From Hippasteria phrygiana (lineage: Eukaryota > Echinodermata > Asteroidea > Valvatida > Goniasteridae): a stretch of DNA of 64,000 nt. Shown piece by piece: positions 24,111 through 35,698 of the stretch. The stretch's first letter is position 1. Every line of letters starts with the position of its first letter. The notes beneath the pieces are model-generated. The model ran no database searches. It was given only the letters and a program-made list of their open reading frames with translations, and was not told the origin of the DNA. The stretch covers positions 124,001-188,000 of the forward strand of contig JAZGUH010000710.1 of assembly GCA_037893225.1 (NCBI GenBank), given 5' to 3'. A program made the translations under genes and the position numbers.

Positions 24111-27100
24111 CTTGTGGAGAAAATTCAAACCTCGCAATGTTTATTTTCTTCCCGGCCAACATATGTGTACATGTTACCGTCTATTTATTGCTCCATGCAT
24201 GTCAAATTCCCTGGGGTATGGACTTGCTTTACTCATTCATAATTGCATGAAATATCAACCAAATTCAGTAATGTTGACATGTATGGATAGCTTAGATCTG
24301 GCGCTACATGTTGCAATTATCGGCGGCTTCTTAGAGTTAACACTTGTGGAGAAAATTCAAACCTCGCAATGTTTATTTTCTTTCCGGCCAACATCTGTGT
24401 GCATATTACCTTCTATTTATTGCTCCATGCCTGTCAAATTCCCTAGGGTATGACTTGCTTTACTCATTCATAATTGCATGAAATATCAACCAAATTCAGT
24501 AATTTTGACATGTATGTATAGCTTAGATCTGGCGCTACATGTTGCAATTATCGGCGGCTTCTTAGAGTTAAAACTTGTGGAGAAAATTCAAACCTCGCAA
24601 TGTTTATTTTCTTTCCGGCCAACATCTGTGTACATATTACCGTCTATTTATTGCTCCATGCATGTCAAATTCCCTGGGGTATGGACTTGCTTTACTCATT
24701 CATAATTGCATGAAATATCAACCAAATTCAGTAATTTTGACATGTATGGATAGCTTAGATCTGGCGCTACATGTTGCAATTATCGGCGGCTTCTTAGAGT
24801 TAACACTTGTAGAGAAAATTCAAACCTCGCAATGTTTATTTTCTTCCCGGCCACCATCTGTGTGCAGATTACCTTTTATTTATTGCTCAATGCCTGTCAA
24901 ATTCCCTGGGGTATGGACTTGCTTTACTCATTCATAATTGCATGAAATATAAACCAAATTCAGTAATTTTGACATGTATGGATAGCTTAGATCTGGCGCT
25001 ACATGTTGCAATTATCGGCGGCTTCTTAGAGTTAAAACTTGTGGAGAAAATTCAAACCTCGCAATGTTTATTTTCTTTCCGGCCAACATCTGTGTGCATA
25101 TTACCTTCTATGTATTGCTCCATGCCTGTCAAATTCCCTAGGGTATGACTTGCTTTACTCATTCATAATTGCATGAAATATCAACCAAATTCAGTAATGT
25201 TGACATGTATGGATAGCTTAGATCTGGCGCTACATGTTGCAATTATCGGCGGCTTCTTAGAGTTAAAACTTGTGGAGAAAATTCAAACCTCGCAATGTTT
25301 ATTTTCTTTCCGGCCAACATCTGTGTACATGTTACCGTCTATTTATTGCTCCATGCATGTCAAATTCCCTGGGGTATGGACTTGCTTTACTCATTCATAA
25401 TTGCATGAAATATCAACCAAATGCAGTAATTTTGACATGTATGTATAGCTTAGATCTGGCGCTACATGTTGCAATTATCGGCGGCTTCTTAGAGTTAAAA
25501 CTTGTGGAGAAAATTCAAACCTCGCAATGTTTATTTTCTTTCCGGCCAACATCTGTGTACATATTACCGTCTATTTATTGCTCCATGCATGTCAAATTCC
25601 CTGGGGTATGGACTTGCTTTACTCATTCATAATTGCATGAAATATCAACCAAATTCAGTAATTTTGACATGTATGGATAGCTTAGATCTGGCGCTACATG
25701 TTGCAATTATCGGCGGCTTCTTAGAGTTAACACTTGTAGAGAAAATTCAAACCTCGCAATGTTTATTTTCTTCCCGGCCACCATCTGTGTGCAGATTACC
25801 TTTTATTTATTGCTCAATGCCTGTCAAATTCCCTGGGGTATGGACTTGCTTTACTCATTCATAATTGCATGAAATATAAACCAAATTCAGTAATTTTGAC
25901 ATGTATGGATAGCTTAGATCTGGCGCTACATGTTGCAATTATCGGCGGCTTCTTAGAGTTAAAACTTGTGGAGAAAATTCAAACCTCGCAATGTTTATTT
26001 TCTTCCCGGCCAACATATGTGTACATGTTACCGTCTATTTATTGCTCCATGCATGTCAAATTCCCTGGGGTATGGACTTGCTTTACTCATTCATAATTGC
26101 ATGAAATATCAACCAAATTCAGTAATGTTGACATGTATGGATAGCTTAGATCTGGCGCTACATGTTGCAATTATCGGCGGCTTCTTAGAGTTAACACTTG
26201 TGGAGAAAATTCAAACCTCGCAATGTTTATTTTCTTTCCGGCCAACATCTGTGTGCATATTACCTTCTATTTATTGCTCCATGCCTGTCAAATTCCCTAG
26301 GGTATGACTTGCTTTACTCATTCATAATTGCATGAAATATCAACCAAATTCAGTAATTTTGACATGTATGGATAGCTTAGATCTGGCGCTACATGTTGCA
26401 ATTATCGGCGGCTTCTTAGAGTTAACACTTGTGGAGAAAATTCAAACCTCGCAATGTTTATTTTCTTCCCGGCCAACATCTGTGTACATATTACCGTCTA
26501 TTTATTGCTCCATGCATGTCAAATTCCCTGGGGTATGGACTTGCTTTACTCATTCATAATTGCATGAAATATCAACCAAATTCAGTAATTTTGACATGTA
26601 TGTATAGCTTAGATCTGGCGCTACATGTTGCAATTATCGGCGGCTTCTTAGAGTTAACACTTGTAGAGAAAATTCAAACCTCGCAATGTTTATTTTCTTC
26701 CCGGCCACCATCTGTGTGCAGATTACCTTTTATTTATTGCTCAATGCCTGTCAAATTCCCTGGGGTATGGACTTGCTTTACTCATTCATAATTGCATGAA
26801 ATATAAACCAAATTCAGTAATTTTGACATGTATGGATAGCTTAGATCTGGCGCTACATGTTGCAATTATCGGCGGCTTCTTAGAGTTAAAACTTGTGGAG
26901 AAAATTCAAACCTCGCAATGTTTATTTTCTTTCCGGCCAACATCTGTGTGCATATTACCTTCTATGTATTGCTCCATGCCTGTCAAATTCCCTAGGGTAT
27001 GACTTGCTTTACTCATTCATAATTGCATGAAATATCAACCAAATTCAGTAATTTTGACATGTATGGATAGCTTAGATCTGGCGCTACATGTTGCAATTAT

Positions 27101-28050
27101 CGGCGGCTTCTTAGAGTTAAAACTTGTGGAGAAAATTCAAACCTCGCAATGTTTATTTTCTTTCCGGCCAACATCTGTGTACATGTTACCGTCTATTTAT
27201 TGCTCCATGCATGTCAAATTCCCTGGGGTATGGACTTGCTTTACTCATTCATAATTGCATGAAATATCAACCAAATTCAGTAATGTTGACATGTATGGAT
27301 AGCTTAGATCTGGCGCTACATGTTGCAATTATCGGCGGCTTCTTAGAGTTAACACTTGTGGAGAAAATTCAAACCTCGCAATGTTTATTTTCTTCCCGGC
27401 CACCATCTGTGTGCAGATTACCTTTTATTTATTGCTCAATGCCTGTCAAATTCCCTGGGGTATGGACTTGCTTTACTCATTCATAATTGCATGAAATATC
27501 AACCAAATTCAGTAATTTTGACATGTATGGATAGCTTAGATCTGGCGCTACATGTTGCAATTATCGGCGGCTTCTTAGAGTTAACACTTGTGGAGAAAAT
27601 TCAAACCTCGCAATGTTTATTTTCTTCCCGGCCACCATCTGTGTGCAGATTACCTTTTATTTATTGCTCAATGCCTGTCAAATTCCCTGGGGTATGGACT
27701 TGCTTTACTCATTCATAATTGCATGAAATATCAACCAAATTCAGTAATTTTGACATGTATGGATAGCTTAGATCTGGCGCTACATGTTGCAATTATCGGC
27801 GGCTTCTTAGAGTTAAAACTTGTGGAGAAAATTCAAACCTCGCAATGTTTATTTTCTTTCCGGCCAACATCTGTGTACATGTTACCGTCTATTTATTGCT
27901 CCATGCTTGTCAAATTCCCTGGGGTATGGACTTGCTTTACTCATTCATAATTGCATGAAATATCAACCAAATGCAGTAATTTTGACATGTATGTATAGCT
28001 TAGATCTGGCGCTACATGTTGCAATTATCGGCGGCTTCTTAGAGTTAAAA
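24111..28050 (+). repeat. 7,187-bp HOR, partial second copy (17 monomers)
   Basis: Matches 16924-20863 monomer by monomer, including short monomers at 24343, 25038, 26197 and 26892. The match breaks at 28051, where TGTGTACATATTACC replaces the TGTGTGCAGATTACC of 20864. It is preceded by a doubled AACATATGTG monomer (23879 and 24111), which sits at the duplication joint. Confidence 0.85.
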
Positions 28051-28282
28051 CTTGTGGAGAAAATTCAAACCTCGCAATGTTTATTTTCTTTCCGGCCAAC
28101 ATCTGTGTACATATTACCGTCTATTTATTGCTCCATGCATGTCAAATTCCCTGGGGTATGGACTTGCTTTACTCATTCATAATTGCATGAAATATCAACC
28201 AAATTCAGTAATTTTGACATGTATGGATAGCTTAGATCTGGCGCTACATGTTGCAATTATCGGCGGCTTCTTAGAGTTAACA

Positions 28283-28745
28283 CTTGTAGAGAAAATTCAA
28301 ACCTCGCAATGTTTATTTTCTTCCCGGCCACCATCTGTGTGCAGATTACCTTTTATTTATTGCTCAATGCCTGTCAAATTCCCTGGGGTATGGACTTGCT
28401 TTACTCATTCATAATTGCAGGAAATATAAACCAAATTCAGTAATTTTGACATGTATGGAAAGCTTAGATCTGGCGCTACATGTTGCAATTATCGGCGGCT
28501 TCTTAGAGTTAAAACTTGTGGAGAAAATTCAAACCTCGCAATGTTTATTTTCTTTCCGGCCAACATCTGTGTGCATATTACCTTCTATGTATTGCTCCAT
28601 GCCTGTCAAATTCCCTCGGGAATGACTTGCTTTACTCATTCATAATTGCATGAAATATCAACCAAATTCAGTAATTTTGACATGTATGGATAGCTTAGAT
28701 CTGGCGCTACATGTTGCAATTATCGGCGGCTTCTTAGAGTTAAAA
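28283..28745 (+). repeat. Two monomers with clustered private substitutions
   Basis: Four changes seen nowhere else lie within about 200 bp. They are T to G at 28,420 (TTGCAG), T to A at 28,460 (creating AAGCTT at 28460-28465), A to C at 28,617 (destroying CCCTAGGG) and T to A at 28,621. The second monomer is a 231-bp type that has lost its AvrII palindrome. The pair sits just beyond the end of the 7,187-bp duplication (28050), as expected for a stretch that has escaped recent copying. Confidence 0.88.
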
Positions 28746-30136
28746 CTTGTGGAGAAAATTCAAACCTCGCAATGTTTATTTTCTTTCCGGCCAACATCTG
28801 TGTACATGTTACCGTCTATTTATTGCTCCATGCATGTCAAATTCCCTGGGGTATGGACTTGCTCTACTCATTCATAATTGCATGAAATATCAACCAAATT
28901 CAGTAATTTTGACATGTATGGATAGCTTAGATCTGGCGCTACATGTTGCAATTATCGGCGGCTTCTTAGAGTTAAAACTTGTGGAGAAAATTCAAACCTC
29001 GCAATGTTTATTTTCTTTCCGGCCAACATCTGTGTACATGTTACCGTCTATTTATTGCTCCATGCATGTCAAATTCCCTGGGGTATGGACTTGCTCTACT
29101 CATTCATAATTGCATGAAATATCAACCAAATTCAGTAATTTTGACATGTATGGATAGCTTAGATCTGGCGCTACATGTTGCAATTATCGGCGGCTTCTTA
29201 GAGTTAAAACTTGTGGAGAAAATTCAAACCTCGCAATGTTTATTTTCTTCCCGGCCAACATATGTGTACATGTTACCGTCTATTTATTGCTCCATGCATG
29301 TCAAATTCCCTGGGGTATGGACTTGCTTTACTCATTCATAATTGCATGAAATATCAACCAAATTCAGTAATGTTGACATGTATGGATAGCTTAGATCTGG
29401 CGCTACATGTTGCAATTATCGGCGGCTTCTTAGAGTTAACACTTGTGGAGAAAATTCAAACCTCGCAATGTTTATTTTCTTTCCGGCCAACATCTGTGTG
29501 CATATTACCTTCTATTTATTGCTCCATGCCTGTCAAATTCCCTAGGGTATGACTTGCTTTACTCATTCATAATTGCATGAAATATCAACCAAATTCAGTA
29601 ATTTTGACATGTATGGATAGCTTAGATCTGGCGCTACATGTTGCAATTATCGGCGGCTTCTTAGAGTTAACACTTGTGGAGAAAATTCAAACCTCGCAAT
29701 GTTTATTTTCTTCCCGGCCAACATCTGTGTACATATTACCGTCTATTTATTGATCCATGCATGTCAAATTCCCTGGGGTATGGACTTGCTTTACTCATTC
29801 ATAATTGCATGAAATATCAACCAAATGCAGTAATTTTGACATGTATGTATAGCTTAGATCTGGCGCTACATGTTGCAATTATCGGCGGCTTCTTAGAGTT
29901 AAAACTTGTGGAGAAAATTCAAACCTCGCAATGTTTATTTTCTTTCCGGCCAACATCTGTGTACATATTACCGTCTATTTATTGCTCCATGCATGTCAAA
30001 TTCCCTGGGGTATGGACTTGCTTTACTCATTCATAATTGCATGAAATATCAACCAAATTCAGTAATTTTGACATGTATGGATAGCTTAGATCTGGCGCTA
30101 CATGTTGCAATTATCGGCGGCTTCTTAGAGTTAACA
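28746..30136 (+). repeat. Six-monomer stretch resembling the 20-monomer HOR
   Basis: Monomers 28746, 28978, 29210, 29442 (short), 29673 and 29905 follow the order GCTCTACTC, GCTCTACTC, AACATATGTG, AvrII short, TTGATCCATG, then TGTGTACATATTACC. Apart from a different order around the GCTCTACTC monomers, this is the composition seen at 10896-12054 and 15533-16691. It is probably a displaced relative of that unit. Confidence 0.7.
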
Positions 30137-31877
30137 CTTGTAGAGAAAATTCAAACCTCGCAATGTTTATTTTCTTCCCGGCCACCATCTGTGTGCAGAT
30201 TACCTTTTATTTATTGCTCAATGCCTGTCAAATTCCCTGGGGTATGGACTTGCTTTACTCATTCATAATTGCATGAAATATAAACCAAATTCAGTAATTT
30301 TGACATGTATGGATAGCTTAGATCTGGCGCTACATGTTGCAATTATCGGCGGCTTCTTAGAGTTAAAACTTGTGGAGAAAATTCAAACCTCGCAATGTTT
30401 ATTTTCTTTCCGGCCAACATCTGTGTGCATATTACCTTCTATGTATTGCTCCATGCCTGTCAAATTCCCTAGGGTATGACTTGCTTTACTCATTCATAAT
30501 TGCATGAAATATCAACCAAATTCAGTAATTTTGACATGTATGGATAGCTTAGATCTGGCGCTACATGTTGCAATTATCGGCGGCTTCTTAGAGTTAAAAC
30601 TTGTGGAGAAAATTCAAACCTCGCAATGTTTATTTTCTTTCCGGCCAACATCTGTGTACATGTTACCGTCTATTTATTGCTCCATGCATGTCAAATTCCC
30701 TGGGGTATGGACTTGCTTTACTCATTCATAATTGCATGAAATATCAACCAAATTCAGTAATGTTGACATGTATGGATAGCTTAGATCTGGCGCTACATGT
30801 TGCAATTATCGGCGGCTTCTTAGAGTTAACACTTGTGGAGAAAATTCAAACCTCGCAATGTTTATTTTCTTCCCGGCCACCATCTGTGTGCAGATTACCT
30901 TTTATTTATTGCTCAATGCCTGTCAAATTCCCTGGGGTATGGACTTGCTTTACTCATTCATAATTGCATGAAATATCAACCAAATTCAGTAATTTTGACA
31001 TGTATGGATAGCTTAGATCTGGCGCTACATGTTGCAATTATCGGCGGCTTCTTAGAGTTAACACTTGTGGAGAAAATTCAAACCTCGCAATGTTTATTTT
31101 CTTCCCGGCCACCATCTGTGTGCAGATTACCTTTTATTTATTGCTCAATGCCTGTCAAATTCCCTGGGGTATGGACTTGCTTTACTCATTCATAATTGCA
31201 TGAAATATCAACCAAATTCAGTAATTTTGACATGTATGGATAGCTTAGATCTGGCGCTACATGTTGCAATTATCGGCGGCTTCTTAGAGTTAAAACTTGT
31301 GGAGAAAATTCAAACCTCGCAATGTTTATTTTCTTTCCGGCCAACATCTGTGTACATGTTACCGTCTATTTATTGCTCCATGCATGTCAAATTCCCTGGG
31401 GTATGGACTTGCTTTACTCATTCATAATTGCATGAAATATCAACCAAATGCAGTAATTTTGACATGTATGTATAGCTTAGATCTGGCGCTACATGTTGCA
31501 ATTATCGGCGGCTTCTTAGAGTTAAAACTTGTGGAGAAAATTCAAACCTCGCAATGTTTATTTTCTTTCCGGCCAACATCTGTGTACATATTACCGTCTA
31601 TTTATTGCTCCATGCATGTCAAATTCCCTGGGGTATGGACTTGCTTTACTCATTCATAATTGCATGAAATATCAACCAAATTCAGTAATTTTGACATGTA
31701 TGGATAGCTTAGATCTGGCGCTACATGTTGCAATTATCGGCGGCTTCTTAGAGTTAACACTTGTAGAGAAAATTCAAACCTCGCAATGTTTATTTTCTTC
31801 CCGGCCACCATCTGTGTGCAGATTACCTTTTATTTATTGCTCAATGCCTGTCAAATTCCCTGGGGTATGGACTTGCT
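30137..31877 (+). repeat. Seven-to-eight monomer copy of 26660-28400 (+3,477 bp)
   Basis: The order from 26660 (GTAGAG monomer, AvrII short, TGTACATG monomer, two CACC/CCTTTT monomers and onward) recurs from 30137 at an offset of 15 monomers. The copy lacks the CCATGCTTGTC change present at 27,907, having CCATGCATGTC instead. It also ends differently, with ATATCAACC rather than ATATAAACC after 31,890. Confidence 0.8.
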
Positions 31878-32222
31878 TTACTCATTCATAATTGCATGAA
31901 ATATCAACCAAATTCAGTAATGTTGACATGTATGGATAGCTTAGATCTGGCGCTACATGTTGCAATTATCGGCGGCTTCTTAGAGTTAACACTTGTGGAG
32001 AAAATTCAAACCTCGCAATGTTTATTTTCTTTCCGGCCAACATCTGTGTGCATATTACCTTCTATTTATTGCTCCATGCCTGTCAAATTCCCTAGGGTAT
32101 GACTTGCTTTACTCATTCATAATTGCATGAAATATCAACCAAATTCAGTAATTTTGACATGTATGGATAGCTTAGATCTGGCGCTACATGTTGCAATTAT
32201 CGGCGGCTTCTTAGAGTTAACA

Positions 32223-33612
32223 CTTGTGGAGAAAATTCAAACCTCGCAATGTTTATTTTCTTCCCGGCCAACATCTGTGTACATGTTACCGTCTATTTAT
32301 TGCTCCATGCATGTCAAATTCCCTGGGGTATGGACTTGCTTTACTCATTCATAATTGCATGAAATATCAACCAAATTCAGTAATGTTGACATGTATGGAT
32401 AGCTTAGATCTGGCGCTACATGTTGCAATTATCGGCGGCTTCTTAGAGTTAACACTTGTGGAGAAAATTCAAACCTCGCAATGTTTATTTTCTTTCCGGC
32501 CAACATCTGTGTGCATATTACCTTCTATTTATTGCTCCATGCCTGTCAAATTCCCTAGGGTATGACTTGCTTTACTCATTCATAATTGCATGAAATATCA
32601 ACCAAATTCAGTAATTTTGACATGTATGGATAGCTTAGATCTGGCGCTACATGTTGCAATTATCGGCGGCTTCTTAGAGTTAACACTTGTGGAGAAAATT
32701 CAAACCTCGCAATGTTTATTTTCTTCCCGGCCAACATCTGTGTACATATTACCGTCTATTTATTGATCCATGCATGTCAAATTCCCTGGGGTATGGACTT
32801 GCTTTACTCATTCATAATTGCATGAAATATCAACCAAATGCAGTAATTTTGACATGTATGTATAGCTTAGATCTGGCGCTACATGTTGCAATTATCGGCG
32901 GCTTCTTAGAGTTAAAACTTGTGGAGAAAATTCAAACCTCGCAATGTTTATTTTCTTTCCGGCCAACATCTGTGTACATATTACCGTCTATTTATTGCTC
33001 CATGCATTTCAAATTCCCTGGGGTATGGACTTGCTTTACTCATTCATAATTGCATGAAATATCAACCAAATTCAGTAATTTTGACATGTATGGATAGCTT
33101 AGATCTGGCGCTACATGTTGCAATTATCGGCGGCTTCTTAGAGTTAACACTTGTAGAGAAAATTCAAACCTCGCAATGTTTATTTTCTTCCCGGCCACCA
33201 TCTGTGTGCAGATTACCTTTTATTTATTGCTCAATGCCTGTCAAATTCCCTGGGGTATGGACTTGCTTTACTCATTCATAATTGCATGAAATATAAACCA
33301 AATTCAGTAATTTTGACATGTATGGATAGCTTAGATCTGGCGCTACATGTTGCAATTATCGGCGGCTTCTTAGAGTTAAAACTTGTGGAGAAAATTCAAA
33401 CCTCGCAATGTTTATTTTCTTTCCGGCCAACATCTGTGTGCATATTACCTTCTATGTATTGCTCCATGCCTGTCAAATTCCCTAGGGTATGACTTGCTTT
33501 ACTCATTCATAATTGCATGAAATATCAACCAAATTCAGTAATTTTGACATGTATGGATAGCTTAGATCTGGCGCTACATGTTGCAATTATCGGCGGCTTC
33601 TTAGAGTTAAAA
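32223..33612 (+). repeat. 1,390-bp 6-monomer HOR, copy 1 of a triplication
   Basis: Monomers 32223, 32455 (short), 32686, 32918, 33150 and 33382 (short). Diagnostic changes are TTGATCCATG near 32,764 and CCATGCATTTC near 33,007; the second occurs only in this triplication. Copy 2 begins at 33613. Confidence 0.88.
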
Positions 33613-34771
33613 CTTGTGGAGAAAATTCAAACCTCGCAATGTTTATTTTCTTTCCGGCCAACATCTGTGTACATGTTACCGTCTATTTATTGCTCCATGC
33701 ATGTCAAATTCCCTGGGGTATGGACTTGCTTTACTCATTCATAATTGCATGAAATATCAACCAAATTCAGTAATGTTGACATGTATGGATAGCTTAGATC
33801 TGGCGCTACATGTTGCAATTATCGGCGGCTTCTTAGAGTTAACACTTGTGGAGAAAATTCAAACCTCGCAATGTTTATTTTCTTTCCGGCCAACATCTGT
33901 GTGCATATTACCTTCTATTTATTGCTCCATGCCTGTCAAATTCCCTAGGGTATGACTTGCTTTACTCATTCATAATTGCATGAAATATCAACCAAATTCA
34001 GTAATTTTGACATGTATGGATAGCTTAGATCTGGCGCTACATGTTGCAATTATCGGCGGCTTCTTAGAGTTAACACTTGTGGAGAAAATTCAAACCTCGC
34101 AATGTTTATTTTCTTCCCGGCCAACATCTGTGTACATATTACCGTCTATTTATTGATCCATGCATGTCAAATTCCCTGGGGTATGGACTTGCTTTACTCA
34201 TTCATAATTGCATGAAATATCAACCAAATGCAGTAATTTTGACATGTATGTATAGCTTAGATCTGGCGCTACATGTTGCAATTATCGGCGGCTTCTTAGA
34301 GTTAAAACTTGTGGAGAAAATTCAAACCTCGCAATGTTTATTTTCTTTCCGGCCAACATCTGTGTACATATTACCGTCTATTTATTGCTCCATGCATTTC
34401 AAATTCCCTGGGGTATGGACTTGCTTTACTCATTCATAATTGCATGAAATATCAACCAAATTCAGTAATTTTGACATGTATGGATAGCTTAGATCTGGCG
34501 CTACATGTTGCAATTATCGGCGGCTTCTTAGAGTTAACACTTGTAGAGAAAATTCAAACCTCGCAATGTTTATTTTCTTCCCGGCCACCATCTGTGTGCA
34601 GATTACCTTTTATTTATTGCTCAATGCCTGTCAAATTCCCTGGGGTATGGACTTGCTTTACTCATTCATAATTGCATGAAATATAAACCAAATTCAGTAA
34701 TTTTGACATGTATGGATAGCTTAGATCTGGCGCTACATGTTGCAATTATCGGCGGCTTCTTAGAGTTAAAA
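33613..34771 (+). repeat. 1,159-bp 5-monomer HOR, copy 2 of the triplication
   Basis: Same order as 32223-33381, but the final short monomer (the 33382 type) is missing. The unit is therefore one monomer shorter: a length variant between adjacent copies, in exact monomer register. Confidence 0.88.
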
Positions 34772-35698
34772 CTTGTGGAGAAAATTCAAACCTCGCAATG
34801 TTTATTTTCTTTCCGGCCAACATCTGTGTACATGTTACCGTCTATTTATTGCTCCATGCATGTCAAATTCCCTGGGGTATGGACTTGCTTTACTCATTCA
34901 TAATTGCATGAAATATCAACCAAATTCAGTAATGTTGACATGTATGGATAGCTTAGATCTGGCGCTACATGTTGCAATTATCGGCGGCTTCTTAGAGTTA
35001 ACACTTGTGGAGAAAATTCAAACCTCGCAATGTTTATTTTCTTTCCGGCCAACATCTGTGTGCATATTACCTTCTATTTATTGCTCCATGCCTGTCAAAT
35101 TCCCTAGGGTATGACTTGCTTTACTCATTCATAATTGCATGAAATATCAACCAAATTCAGTAATTTTGACATGTATGGATAGCTTAGATCTGGCGCTACA
35201 TGTTGCAATTATCGGCGGCTTCTTAGAGTTAACACTTGTGGAGAAAATTCAAACCTCGCAATGTTTATTTTCTTCCCGGCCAACATCTGTGTACATATTA
35301 CCGTCTATTTATTGATCCATGCATGTCAAATTCCCTGGGGTATGGACTTGCTTTACTCATTCATAATTGCATGAAATATCAACCAAATGCAGTAATTTTG
35401 ACATGTATGTATAGCTTAGATCTGGCGCTACATGTTGCAATTATCGGCGGCTTCTTAGAGTTAAAACTTGTGGAGAAAATTCAAACCTCGCAATGTTTAT
35501 TTTCTTTCCGGCCAACATCTGTGTACATATTACCGTCTATTTATTGCTCCATGCATTTCAAATTCCCTGGGGTATGGACTTGCTTTACTCATTCATAATT
35601 GCATGAAATATCAACCAAATTCAGTAATTTTGACATGTATGGATAGCTTAGATCTGGCGCTACATGTTGCAATTATCGGCGGCTTCTTAGAGTTAAAA
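34772..35698 (+). repeat. Copy 3 of the triplication, four monomers
   Basis: Monomers 34772, 35004 (short), 35235 and 35467 match the first four of the preceding copy, including TTGATCCATG near 35,313 and CCATGCATTTC near 35,557. The next monomer (35699) is of the AACATATGTG type and starts domain II, so this edge is also the domain boundary. Confidence 0.86.

Noticed and set aside
24111..28050. Assembly artefact as the sole explanation of the large identical blocks
   Set aside because: It cannot be excluded without reads. However, the copies differ at scattered bases (for example 9,382, 38,467, 39,799 and the CTTGTC/CATGTC difference), and block edges join to different neighbours, which fits real duplication better.
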